This document shows positions 50,056 to 59,863 of a DNA stretch of 64,000 nt, piece after piece. Origin of the DNA: Bin87 sp965220505 (GTDB lineage: Bacteria > Chloroflexota > Dehalococcoidia > Lucifugimonadales > UBA3495). Position 1 is the stretch's first letter, and each line of letters opens with the position of its first letter. Below the pieces are notes generated by a model, which saw only the letters and a program-made list of their open reading frames with translations, made no database searches and had not been told where the DNA came from. The translations under genes were made by a program, and so were the position numbers. The DNA lies in contig CBDCQE010000002.1 in NCBI GenBank assembly GCA_965220505.1, forward strand, positions 62,001-126,000. The letters run 5' to 3'.

Positions 50056-50084
50056 ACGTTAGCAAACCCCATTTATCATGTCAA
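50056..50084 (-). promoter_or_regulatory. Promoter of SBP copy 1
   Basis: Minus strand: TTGACA (50084-50079), 17-base spacer, TAACGT (50061-50056) with extended -10 TGC. TGATAA lies six bases upstream of the -35, and a second TGATAA lies just after it. Confidence 0.7.
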
Positions 50085-50095
50085 TATACGTTATC

Positions 50096-50117
50096 ATAAT
50101 TCACAATTGTGAATTAT
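50096..50117. promoter_or_regulatory. Perfect 22-bp palindrome upstream of SBP copy 1
   Basis: Half-site ATAATTCACAA followed by its exact reverse complement. Centred about 25 bases upstream of the -35. A partly preserved version (TTTCACAAT then diverged) sits in the same position before SBP copy 2. Likely a dimeric regulator's binding site. Confidence 0.65.
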
Positions 50118-50126
50118 TGCACAACG

Positions 50127-50157
50127 AAAACGGGACGGAATTACGCATTCCGTCCCG
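50127..50157 (-). terminator. Terminator of SBP copy 2
   Basis: 11-bp stem CGGGACGGAAT (50157-50147 on the minus strand) with ATTCCGTCCCG (50141-50131), then TTTTCGTT. About 28 bases after the stop. Confidence 0.85.
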
Positions 50158-50184
50158 AACCGGTCAGCGGACGTTGCAGTGCGA

Positions 50185-52011
50185 CTACTTGGCCGCTTTG
50201 GCGTACTCGAGGTGGCCGAACACCCCGGTGATGCTGCCGAAGACGTACTCGCTCACTTCCTCCGGATTTATGACCAGGGTGGACCGGACGTTGACGATGG
50301 GGATGGAGCGATAGGTGTCGTAGATGTCATCGCCCATGACCCGGGCCAGGCGATTGCGCTCGGCGGGGTCGGTCTCCACCAGGAGGCGGTCATAGGTGTC
50401 GTCATACAACTGGCCTTCCATATAGATTGCGCCACCCGTGGGCAATCCCGACGTTTCGCTGACCCGGCCGCCGCCGGCGTAGTAATAGATCCGGGTGTTG
50501 GCGTTGATGGGGCGGATGGTCTGGCGTACCGGAAGGACGAAGTGAGCGTCGTGCCGGTCACGCATGGCGTCGATGGCGCGAGCGAATTCCACCTCAACCA
50601 ACTTGACGTCGATGCCGATGTCCTCAAAGGACTGGGCCACCGTTTGGGAAACCTCGATGGTTTCGGGCAAGCCGGGCAGGCTGCTCTGCCACACTTCCAG
50701 GCTGAACCGGTTCTGGCCGTTGTCGCCGGGGAAGCCGGCCTGGTCCAGCAGTTGCCTCGCCAGCTCGGGATCATAGCCGTACTTCTCGTCGAATTCGTCC
50801 TCCCAGCGGGGGTTCCAGCCCTCCAGAGACGGGTGGAAGATGGTGTTGTACATGGGCTCGCCGCGGCCCTTGAACAGTTCGTTGATGATCTGCTCCCGGT
50901 TGATGGCGCGGTTCATGGCCTGGCGGACCAGCACGCCGGTTTCGCCGGGAGCGTTCCAGGGCTCGGTGTCCGGGTTCCAGTTGACCTCGGTGACGTAGTA
51001 CTGGCCCAGGGGGATGACGGTGAGGCCGACGGTGGGCAGGGGGCTTTCGATGATCTCCATGCCCTCGTCGATGGCCTGCTGATGCAGCACCTTGGGCACG
51101 TCCACCATGTTGGCCTCGCCGGTGAGCAGCATGGCCAGGCGGGTCAGGTCCTCCGGAGTGGTGCTGATGCGCAGGCGCTTGAACTCGGGGTTCACCCGCC
51201 AGTGGTCGTAGGGGACGGCCTCGTACTCGGAGTACTCCTTCAGCTCCCGGTTCACGAACTGGTAGGCGCCGGTGCCAGCCGGGCCGCTCTCGAACATGAG
51301 GTCGCCCTCGGCGGCGTGCTGGGCAGAGCTGCGGACGGCCATGCAGCCGATCTGCAGGATGCTGAAATACCAGGAGGCGACGTCCACCTGGGGCTGGGCC
51401 AGTTTCATCCGAAACGTGTAGTCGTCGATGATCTCCATGTCGCCGTTTTCGATCATTTCGGTCATGGAGTCAGCGCCCATGAACCGGCTGAGATGGGCCT
51501 TGCAGCCGGCCAGGGGGTCCGACATCTGCTGGTCGGCGGTGAGGATCACGTCATTGACGGTGAACTCGCCGTGGCCGAAGTGGAACTGCACGCCCTCCTG
51601 GAGGTGGAAGGTGTACTCGCTGGCGTCGGGGCTGACTTCCCAGTCGCGAGCCAGTTGAGGGTAGACGTCGGAGACCCCGGTCCTGGGGTCAATGGTGGTG
51701 AGGTTCTCCCACATGGGACGGAAGACCAGGTGTCCGCTGCTGGTGGCGAGCCAGGGGTAGAAGGTGTCCTGGGGCAGCGGAGTGACGGCCAGGTGGAGCG
51801 TGGCATCACTTTCGGCTATGGAGGGAACCCGGGTGGGCGCCGGGACCGCGGTGGATACGGCGCTGGCGGACGCGCCGTCGGCAGCGGCGGGGACGGCGAT
51901 TCCCTCCTGGGGAGCGGCCGCCCGGCCACACGCCCACACCGCAAGCAGGGCCAGCAACAACAGGAGCAATTGGATCGTGCGAAACGGTTCAGCTATACGA
52001 TGAACGGACAT
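50185..52011 (-). CDS. ABC solute-binding lipoprotein, family 5 (array copy 2)
   Basis: 608 residues; start ATG 52011 in the same MSVHRIA context as copy 1, after GGAGGTG. Lipobox Cys at 28 (LLAVWAC). Closest relative in the array is copy 1 (same signal peptide, same EYVFGSITGVFGHLEYAK end). Differences cluster in the region SETSGLPTGGAIYMEGQLYD. The conserved LTGEANMVDVPKVLHQQAID segment is present in all copies. Independent promoter at 52073-52101. Confidence 0.92.
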   Translation of the reverse strand: MSVHRIAEPFRTIQLLLLLLALLAVWACGRAAAPQEGIAVPAAADGASASAVSTAVPAPTRVPSIAESDATLHLAVTPLPQDTFYPWLATSSGHLVFRPMWENLTTIDPRTGVSDVYPQLARDWEVSPDASEYTFHLQEGVQFHFGHGEFTVNDVILTADQQMSDPLAGCKAHLSRFMGADSMTEMIENGDMEIIDDYTFRMKLAQPQVDVASWYFSILQIGCMAVRSSAQHAAEGDLMFESGPAGTGAYQFVNRELKEYSEYEAVPYDHWRVNPEFKRLRISTTPEDLTRLAMLLTGEANMVDVPKVLHQQAIDEGMEIIESPLPTVGLTVIPLGQYYVTEVNWNPDTEPWNAPGETGVLVRQAMNRAINREQIINELFKGRGEPMYNTIFHPSLEGWNPRWEDEFDEKYGYDPELARQLLDQAGFPGDNGQNRFSLEVWQSSLPGLPETIEVSQTVAQSFEDIGIDVKLVEVEFARAIDAMRDRHDAHFVLPVRQTIRPINANTRIYYYAGGGRVSETSGLPTGGAIYMEGQLYDDTYDRLLVETDPAERNRLARVMGDDIYDTYRSIPIVNVRSTLVINPEEVSEYVFGSITGVFGHLEYAKAAK

Positions 52012-52072
52012 GGCCACACCTCCGCAGTTCGTCAACCAATCATGCGCCGCGCTTTCGCTGGTGTTACCTAAT

Positions 52073-52113
52073 AGGTTAGCAAACTTTATCATTCTAGTCA
52101 ATAATGATTATCA
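52073..52113 (-). promoter_or_regulatory. Promoter and Fur-like box of SBP copy 2
   Basis: Minus strand: TTGACT (52101-52096), 17-base spacer, TAACCT (52078-52073) with extended -10 TGC. Overlapping the -35 is a 7-1-7 site TGATAATCATTATTG (52113-52099), matching 13 of 15 positions of the Fur core TGATAATnATTATCA. Confidence 0.65.
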
Positions 52114-52140
52114 TAAATCCTATTGTGAAATATTGCGCAA

Positions 52141-52174
52141 AAAATTGGGACGGAATTGCATAATTCCGTCCCAA
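52141..52174 (-). terminator. Terminator of SBP copy 3
   Basis: A perfect 13-bp stem, TTGGGACGGAATT paired with AATTCCGTCCCAA around a four-base loop (52145-52174), then a T-tract on the minus strand. Confidence 0.9.
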
Positions 52175-52201
52175 ATGGACCGGCGAATGTTGCCTTGCGG
52201 T

Positions 52202-54025
52202 CTACTGCGCCCGCTTGGCGTACTCCAGGTGCCCGAAGACGCCGGTGAGGCTGCCGAACTTGTACTCCGCCACCTCTTCAGGGTTGGCCACCAGGGTCGC
52301 CCGGACGTTGACGACGGGAATGGTGCGATAGGTGTCGTAGATGTCATCGCCCATCCTCTGCACCAGCCGATGGCGTTCCTCCGGATTGGTCTCCTTCAGG
52401 AGCTTGTGATACGTCTCGTCGTATAGAGGGCTTTCGATGTAAGCGACGCCGCCCGTAGGCAGACCGGCCGCGTTGGTTTTGCCCCCGCCGGCGTAGTAAT
52501 AGATCCGCGCGTTGGCGTTGATCTGGCGCAGGGTCTGCCGCACCGGCAGGATGAAGTGGGCGTCGTGCTGGTCGCGGAAGGCGTCCAGGGCGCGGGCGAA
52601 CTCCACTTCCACCAGCTTGACGTCGATGCCGATATCCTGGAAGGACTGGGCAACCGTCTGCGCCACCTCGATGGTTTCCGGCAGGCCGGGCAGGCTGCTC
52701 TGCCATACCTCCATGTAGAACCGATTCTGGCCGTTGTCACCCGGGAAGCCCGCCTCGTCCAGCAACTGCTTGGCGCGTTCCGGATCATAGCCGTACTTCG
52801 CCTCAAACTCCTCCTCCCAGCGCGGGTTCCAGCCTTCCAGCGACTGGTGGAAAGTGGTGTTGTACATGGGCTCGCCGCGCCCCTTGAAAAGTTCGTTGAT
52901 GATCTGTTCCCGATCAATGGCCCGGTTGAGCGCCTCACGAACCATGTTGCCCGTTTCCCCGGGCGCGTTCCACGGCTCGGTATCAGGATTCCAGTTCACC
53001 TGGGTAACGTAGTACTGTCCGAAAGGAAGGATGCTCAGACCCACGGACGGCAGGGGACTTTCAAACACCTCCATGCCCTCGTCGATGGCCTGCTGGTGCA
53101 GCACCTTGGGCACGTCCACCATGTTGGCCTCGCCGGTAAGCAGCATGGCCAGGCGGGTCAGGTCCTCGGGGGACGTGGTGATTTTCAGGTGCTTGAACTC
53201 CGGATTGACGCGCCAGTGATCGTAGGGTACTGCTTCAAACTCCGCCGTTTCCTTGAGGGTGCGGGAAACGAACTGGTAGGCGCCGGTTCCGGCCGGGCCG
53301 GACTCGAACATCGCGTCGCCTTCGGCGGCGTGCTGAGCCGAGCTGCGGACAGCGGCGCACGGGATAACCAGAATGTTGAACCACCAGTCCGCCACGTCCA
53401 CCTGCGGCTCCGCCAGGCGCATGGTGAAGGTGTAGTCGTCGATCACGTCCATGTCGCCGTTGGCGACCATCTCGCTCATGGAGTCGGCCCCCATGAAACG
53501 GGTTATGGCCGCCCTGCAGCCGGCCAACGGGTCCGAGGTCTGCTGGTCAATGGTGAGGATCACGTCCTGTACCGTGAATTCGCCCCAGCCGAAATGGAAG
53601 GGGATACCCTCTTGAAGACGGAAGGTGTACTCGCTGGCGTCGGCGCTGATTTTCCACTCCCGGGCCAGCTGGGGCAGGATGGTCGAAACGCCGGTCTCGG
53701 GCGATATGGTGGTGAGGTTCTCCCACATCGGCCGCATGGGCAACTGCCCTCCGCTGGTGGCCAACCAGGGCAGGTACGTGTCCTGAGGCAGCGGCGTGAC
53801 GACCAGGTGCAGGGCGGTTTCGACCTCCGCATCCGCCGGCTCGGGCGTGGGGGCCGGCGTGGCGGTCGCACTGGCCGGAGCCGACGCGGCGGCCGGCGCC
53901 GGGGCTGCAGGAGCTTCTTCGACGGGCGCCGTCGAACCTCCGCACGCCACGACCACGATCAGCGCTGCCAATAGGCCTGGAACAATAAACCACCGCCGAA
54001 CGCGTTTCATATCAATTGACGTCAT
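52202..54025 (-). CDS. ABC solute-binding lipoprotein, family 5 (array copy 3)
   Basis: 607 residues; ATG 54025 after GGGAGG. Lipobox VVVAC (Cys 28). It carries WWFNILVIPCAAVRSSAQH and ends EYKFGSLTGVFGHLEYAKRAQ, features shared with copies 4 and 5 rather than 1 and 2. In place of the Arg/Thr-type residue of others it has TSGGQLPMRPMWENLTTISP. No promoter of the kind seen before the other four copies is visible upstream. Confidence 0.92.
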   Translation of the reverse strand: MTSIDMKRVRRWFIVPGLLAALIVVVACGGSTAPVEEAPAAPAPAAASAPASATATPAPTPEPADAEVETALHLVVTPLPQDTYLPWLATSGGQLPMRPMWENLTTISPETGVSTILPQLAREWKISADASEYTFRLQEGIPFHFGWGEFTVQDVILTIDQQTSDPLAGCRAAITRFMGADSMSEMVANGDMDVIDDYTFTMRLAEPQVDVADWWFNILVIPCAAVRSSAQHAAEGDAMFESGPAGTGAYQFVSRTLKETAEFEAVPYDHWRVNPEFKHLKITTSPEDLTRLAMLLTGEANMVDVPKVLHQQAIDEGMEVFESPLPSVGLSILPFGQYYVTQVNWNPDTEPWNAPGETGNMVREALNRAIDREQIINELFKGRGEPMYNTTFHQSLEGWNPRWEEEFEAKYGYDPERAKQLLDEAGFPGDNGQNRFYMEVWQSSLPGLPETIEVAQTVAQSFQDIGIDVKLVEVEFARALDAFRDQHDAHFILPVRQTLRQINANARIYYYAGGGKTNAAGLPTGGVAYIESPLYDETYHKLLKETNPEERHRLVQRMGDDIYDTYRTIPVVNVRATLVANPEEVAEYKFGSLTGVFGHLEYAKRAQ

Positions 54026-54095
54026 ACTCAAGCCTCCCAGGCGATGTTTATCGTTGTTTTCGTACCATAGCGTCAACGATTGCGTCAAACAAATT

Positions 54096-54121
54096 GGGGG
54101 CAGGTTTCCGAACCTGCCCCC
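54096..54121 (-). terminator. Terminator of SBP copy 4
   Basis: GGGGGCAGGTT and AACCTGCCCCC form an 11-bp stem with a four-base loop; minus-strand tail AATTTGTTT. Confidence 0.85.
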
Positions 54122-54148
54122 AGCGGTGTGCCCCTGGAAAATGCCGAC

Positions 54149-55990
54149 CTACTGGGCCCGCTTGGCGTACTCCAGGTGGCCGAAAACGCCGGTGAGGCTG
54201 CCGAACTTGTACTCCAGCACCTCGCCCGGGTTCACCACGAGGGTGGACCGGATGTTGACGATGGGGATGGTCCGGTAGGTGTCGTAGATGTCATCGCCCA
54301 TTTTCATGATGATCCGGTTTCGCTCGGCGGGATCGGTCTCGATGAGGAGCTGCTCGTAGGTGTCGTCGTAGAGCTGATCCTCCATGTAGAGAACGCCGCC
54401 GTTGGGAAGACCGGTCTCCGGGTTGGTCTCGCCGGTGTAGTAGTAGATGCGCGCGTTGGCGTTGATCTGCCGGATGGTCTGGCGCACGGGGAGGATGAAG
54501 TGGGCGTCGTGGCGGTCGCGGAAGGCGTCCAGCGCGCGGGCGAACTCAACCTCGACCAGCTTGGCGTCGATGCCGATGTCCTGGAAGGACTGGGCGACGG
54601 TCTGCGACACCTCGATGGTCTCCGGCAGGCCGGGCAGGCTGGACTGGTAGACCTCCATGGCGAAGCGGTTCTGGCCGTTGTCGCCGGGGAAGCCGGCCTG
54701 GTCCAGAAGCTCCTTCGACCGTTCCGGATCGTAGCCGTAATGCTGCTCAAACTCGTCGGCCCAGCGGGGATTCCAGCCCTCCAGCGAGTCGTGGAAGATG
54801 GTGTTGTACATGGGCTCGCCGCGGCCCTTGAACAGCTCGTTGATGATCTGCTCGCGGTTGATGGCGCGGTTGAGAGCCTCACGGACCAGAGAGCCGGTCT
54901 CGCCGGGGGCGTTCCACGGCTCGGTGTCGGGGTTCCAGTTGACCTCGCTCTTGTAGTACTGCCCGAGAGGGAGGATGGTGAGTCCCACGGAGGGCAGAGG
55001 ACTCTCGAAGACTTCCATGCCTTCGTCGATGGCCTGCTGGTGCAGCACCTTGGGGATGTCAACCATGTTGGCCTCGCCGGTGAGCAGCATGGCCAGGCGG
55101 GTCAGGTCCTCGGGGGCGGTGGTGATGCGCATGCGCTTGAACTCAGGGTTCACCCGCCAGTGGTCGTAGGGCACGGCCTCGTACTCAGTGTACTCCTTGA
55201 GTTCACGGTCCACGAACTGGTAACCGCCGGTTCCGGAGGGGGCAGTCTCGAACATGGCGTCGCCCTCGGCCTCATACTGGGCAGCGCTGCGCACGGCGGC
55301 GCAGGGGACGACGAGGATGTTGAACCACCAGTCGGCGACGTCCACCTGGGGCTGGGCCAGGGTCATCTTGAAGGTGTAGTCGTCGATGATCTCAGCGGCG
55401 CCGGAGTCGATCATTTCGGTCATGGAGTCAGTGCCCATGAAGCGCTTGAGGGGGGCCTTGCAGCCGGCCAGCGGGTCGGACATCTGCTGGTCGATGGTGA
55501 GCACCACGTCCTTGACGGTGAACTCGCCCCAGCCGTTGTGCATCTGGACGCCTTCCTGGAGGTAGAAGGTGTACTCGGAGGCGTCGGGGCTGACGTCCCA
55601 CTCGCGGGCCAACTGGGGCAGGATGGTGGAAACGCCGGTATCGGGGGAGATGGTGGTCAGGTTCTCCCACATGGGGCGGAAGGGCAGGTGACCGCTGCTG
55701 GTGGCCAGCCAGGGGAAGAAGGTGTCCTGGGGCAGCGGGGTGACCGCCAGATGGAGATAGCTATCTTCGTCGGCCATGGCCGGCATGGCGGTGGGTTCGG
55801 GAGCGGCGGTGGCGGCAGCCTGTGCGGGGGCCGCCGGAGCCGCAGTGGCGGCAGGGGCGGCGGGAGCCGCCGGGGCTTCGGACCCTCCACAGGCCCAGAG
55901 GGCTGCAAGGGATAACAGCAGCACCAGCGCGACCGCGATCTGAGACAAACGAGCCGGGCGCGACAAACGAGCCGAACGATAAATTGCCAT
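54149..55990 (-). CDS. ABC solute-binding lipoprotein, family 5 (array copy 4)
   Basis: 613 residues; ATG 55990 after AGGAGG at seven bases. Signal with lipobox LAALWAC (Cys 34), then a long Ala/Pro linker (APAAPAATAAPAAPAQAAAT). The linker and the next 40 residues are nearly identical to copy 5, pointing to a recent duplication or conversion. SBP_bac_5 fold throughout. Own promoter at 56058-56086. Confidence 0.93.
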   Translation of the reverse strand: MAIYRSARLSRPARLSQIAVALVLLLSLAALWACGGSEAPAAPAAPAATAAPAAPAQAAATAAPEPTAMPAMADEDSYLHLAVTPLPQDTFFPWLATSSGHLPFRPMWENLTTISPDTGVSTILPQLAREWDVSPDASEYTFYLQEGVQMHNGWGEFTVKDVVLTIDQQMSDPLAGCKAPLKRFMGTDSMTEMIDSGAAEIIDDYTFKMTLAQPQVDVADWWFNILVVPCAAVRSAAQYEAEGDAMFETAPSGTGGYQFVDRELKEYTEYEAVPYDHWRVNPEFKRMRITTAPEDLTRLAMLLTGEANMVDIPKVLHQQAIDEGMEVFESPLPSVGLTILPLGQYYKSEVNWNPDTEPWNAPGETGSLVREALNRAINREQIINELFKGRGEPMYNTIFHDSLEGWNPRWADEFEQHYGYDPERSKELLDQAGFPGDNGQNRFAMEVYQSSLPGLPETIEVSQTVAQSFQDIGIDAKLVEVEFARALDAFRDRHDAHFILPVRQTIRQINANARIYYYTGETNPETGLPNGGVLYMEDQLYDDTYEQLLIETDPAERNRIIMKMGDDIYDTYRTIPIVNIRSTLVVNPGEVLEYKFGSLTGVFGHLEYAKRAQ

Positions 55991-56057
55991 AGAGTTACCT
56001 CCTGACGTTCAGTTTTCAAAACACCTGTCGTAAAAGGGGTGTTTTGTTTCCCGCCAG

Positions 56058-56086
56058 ACAGTATCACTGGCAATTTGTGATGTCAA
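56058..56086 (-). promoter_or_regulatory. Promoter of SBP copy 4
   Basis: Minus strand: TTGACA (56086-56081), 17-base spacer, TACTGT (56063-56058) with extended -10 TGA. TGATAAT overlaps the -35. A further inverted pair ATTATC/GATAAT (56086-56091, 56101-56106) surrounds it. Element TGATACTGTC is identical before copy 5. Confidence 0.7.
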
Positions 56087-56106
56087 TTATCAATCGTCAA
56101 GATAAT

Positions 56107-56236
56107 ATCCCGAGCCAAACATCTGATTACGTTTACTTTAGATAGATACATACTATATTACTAATTCATATCGATAATACCGCAATCAATGATGAAATTC
56201 GTAAAAATAATCGCCCGTTAAGCGACTAAACGAAAA
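56107..56236. other. AT-rich intergenic stretch between SBP copies 4 and 5
   Basis: About 130 bases, far more AT-rich than the rest of the window, with no ORF. It lies between the copy 4 promoter and the copy 5 terminator. Confidence 0.6.
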
Positions 56237-56272
56237 CATACTGGGGCGTCGGTTGAGCGACGCCCCAGTATG
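56233..56272 (-). terminator. Terminator of SBP copy 5
   Basis: A perfect 15-bp stem: CATACTGGGGCGTCG (56237-56251) with CGACGCCCCAGTATG (56258-56272); minus-strand tail TTTTCG. Confidence 0.9.
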
Positions 56273-56299
56273 CGCAGGCCCGGAGTTTGACGCGATCGA

Positions 56300-58129
56300 C
56301 TACTTGGCCCGCTTGGCGTACTCCAGGTGGCCGAACACCCCGGTCAGGCTGCCGAACTTGTACTCGGAAACCTCCTCCGGGTTGGCCACCAGGGTCGAGC
56401 GGATGTTCACGACGGGGATGGTGCGGTAGGTATCGTAAATGTCGTCGCCCATTTTCATTATGAGCTCGTGGCGGACCTGGGGGTCCGTTTCCACCAGGAG
56501 GCGCTCGTAGGTGTCGTCGTAGAGTTGGCCCTCCATGTAGAGGACACCGCCGGTGGGACGACCCAGCTCGGGATCGATGGGGCCGGTGTAATAGTAGATG
56601 CGCGTATTGGCGTTGATCTGCCGGATGGTCTGGCGGGCAGGGAGGATGAAGTGGGCGTCGTGCTGGTCGCGGAAGGCGTCCAGGGCGCGGGCAAACTCAA
56701 CCTCCACCAGCTTGGCGTCGATACCAATGTCCTGGAAGGACTGGGCAACGGTTTGCGCCACCTCGATGGTCTCCGGCAGGCCGGGCAGGCTGGTCTGGTA
56801 GACTTCCATGGCGAAGCGGTTCTGGCCGTTGTCGCCGGGGTAGCCGGCCTCATCCAGCAGTTCCTTGGCCCGTTCCGGGTCGTAGCCGTACCGCTCCTCG
56901 AACTCCTCTACCCACCGGGGATTCCAACCCTCGAGGGACTGGTGGAAGATGGTGTTGTACATGGGCTCGCCGCGACCCTTGAACAGCTCATTGATGATCT
57001 GCTCACGATTGATGGCCCGGTTCAGCGCTTCCCGAACCTTGTTTCCCGTTTCTCCCGGAGCGTTCCACGGCTCGGTGTCGGGGTTCCAGTTGACCTGGCT
57101 GACGTAGTACTGACCCAGCGGGAAGAGGGACAGGCCCACGGAGGGGAGCGGGCTCTCGAAGACTTCCATGCCCTCGTCGATGGCCTGCTGGTGCAGCACC
57201 TTGGGCACGTCCACCATGTTGGCCTCGCCGGTGAGCAGCATGGCCAGGCGGGTCAGGTCCTCCGGGGTGGTGCTGATCCGCAGGCGCTGGAACTCGGGGT
57301 TCACGCGCCAGTGGTCGTAGGGCACGGCCTCATACTCGGTGTACTCTTTCAGCTCACGGTTGACGAACTGGAAGGCGCCGGTGCCGGCCGGGCCGGTCTC
57401 GAACATGGAGTCGCCCTCGGCCGCGTGCTGGGCGGAACTGCGCACGGCGGCGCAGGGGATCACCAGGATGTTGAACCACCAGTCGGCCACATCCACCTGG
57501 GGCTGGGCGAGGTCCATCCGGAAGGTGTAGTCGTCGATGACCTCCATCTTGCCGGCGTCGACCATCTCGGTCATGGAGTCGAAGCCCATGAACCGCGAGA
57601 GGGGACCCTTACAGCCGGCCAGGGGGTCGGACATCTGCTGGTCGATGGTCAGGATCACATCCTTGACGGTGAACTCGCCCCAGCCGTGGTGCATCTCGAC
57701 GCCTTCCTGCAGATGGAAGGTGTATTGGCTGGCGTCGGGGCTCATCTCCCACTCCCGCGCCAACTGGGGCAGGATGGTGGAAACGCCGGTTTCGGGGGAG
57801 ATGGTGGTGATGTTCTCCCACATGGGCCGGAAGACGAGTTGGCCGCTGCTGGTGGCCAACCAGGGGAAGAAGGTGTCCTGCGGCAGCGGGGTCACGGCCA
57901 GGTGAAGGTAGCTTTCCTCATCGGCCATGGCCGGCATCGCGGTGGGCTCAGGCGCCGCGGTGGCGGCAGCCTGGGCGGGCGCGGCCGGCGCTGCGGTGGC
58001 GGCCGGGGCCGCGGCTTGCTGTTCAGGTGCAGCGGTAGTGCCGCCGCAGGCCCAAACAGCAGCAATTATCAGCGCCAGCGATATCAATATTACGAATCGC
58101 GGCAATCGCATCGTATGATACTTTAGCAT
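56300..58129 (-). CDS. ABC solute-binding lipoprotein, family 5 (array copy 5)
   Basis: 609 residues. The ATG at 58129 follows GGGAG at eight bases; an extension to 58183 would run through the promoter and leader. Lipobox AAVWAC (Cys 28). Linker and mature N-terminus match copy 4; the ligand-domain region YYYTGPIDPELGRPTGGVLY differs. Upstream-most member of the array, next to asnS, which is on the same strand but separated by the promoter. Confidence 0.93.
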   Translation of the reverse strand: MLKYHTMRLPRFVILISLALIIAAVWACGGTTAAPEQQAAAPAATAAPAAPAQAAATAAPEPTAMPAMADEESYLHLAVTPLPQDTFFPWLATSSGQLVFRPMWENITTISPETGVSTILPQLAREWEMSPDASQYTFHLQEGVEMHHGWGEFTVKDVILTIDQQMSDPLAGCKGPLSRFMGFDSMTEMVDAGKMEVIDDYTFRMDLAQPQVDVADWWFNILVIPCAAVRSSAQHAAEGDSMFETGPAGTGAFQFVNRELKEYTEYEAVPYDHWRVNPEFQRLRISTTPEDLTRLAMLLTGEANMVDVPKVLHQQAIDEGMEVFESPLPSVGLSLFPLGQYYVSQVNWNPDTEPWNAPGETGNKVREALNRAINREQIINELFKGRGEPMYNTIFHQSLEGWNPRWVEEFEERYGYDPERAKELLDEAGYPGDNGQNRFAMEVYQTSLPGLPETIEVAQTVAQSFQDIGIDAKLVEVEFARALDAFRDQHDAHFILPARQTIRQINANTRIYYYTGPIDPELGRPTGGVLYMEGQLYDDTYERLLVETDPQVRHELIMKMGDDIYDTYRTIPVVNIRSTLVANPEEVSEYKFGSLTGVFGHLEYAKRAK

Positions 58130-58198
58130 TTGTTTACTCCCTGCCACAGATTTACGAATTCCTGCACGAATACAGTGCGGCAACTCGTTTCGGGGCAG

Positions 58199-58247
58199 AC
58201 AGTATCAAAGCCAAAACACGATGTCAATTATCATCTTTAATGATGAT
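58199..58247 (-). promoter_or_regulatory. Promoter and operator-like repeat of SBP copy 5
   Basis: Minus strand: TTGACA (58227-58222), 17-base spacer, TACTGT (58204-58199) with extended -10 TGA. An inverted repeat ATCATC-n6-GATGAT (58230-58247) abuts the -35, and TGATAAT overlaps it. Confidence 0.7.
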
Positions 58248-58395
58248 CATGCTGAACCAGAATTCGTCCAACAGGGTGTACAGAGCGCCCGTATCCTCTA
58301 AACAGGACCATTTGCTGCCGATAATGTGCCAACGCGAAACGAACCCGATAAGAATTCGTCGCACGCCTGACGACGGCAAAAGCGGGAAATACCGG

Positions 58396-59811
<1,416 letters not shown>

Positions 59812-59863
59812 GGCGGGCCTCCGGGGGCGGGGTGGTGGTTAGCGGGACAGGGACGCTGCGAGT

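Noticed and set aside
54026..54095. Promoter of the shared type before binding-protein copy 3
   Set aside because: TTGACG boxes exist, but the spacer (18 or more) and -10 (TACGAA) are poor and TGATAA is missing at the expected place.
48201..58126. Long plus-strand ORFs (470-630 codons) opposite each of the five binding-protein genes
   Set aside because: They are antisense shadows of GC-rich coding DNA. Their conservation follows from paralogy of the minus-strand genes; they lack ribosome binding sites and have Gly/His/Leu/Val-rich, fold-less composition.
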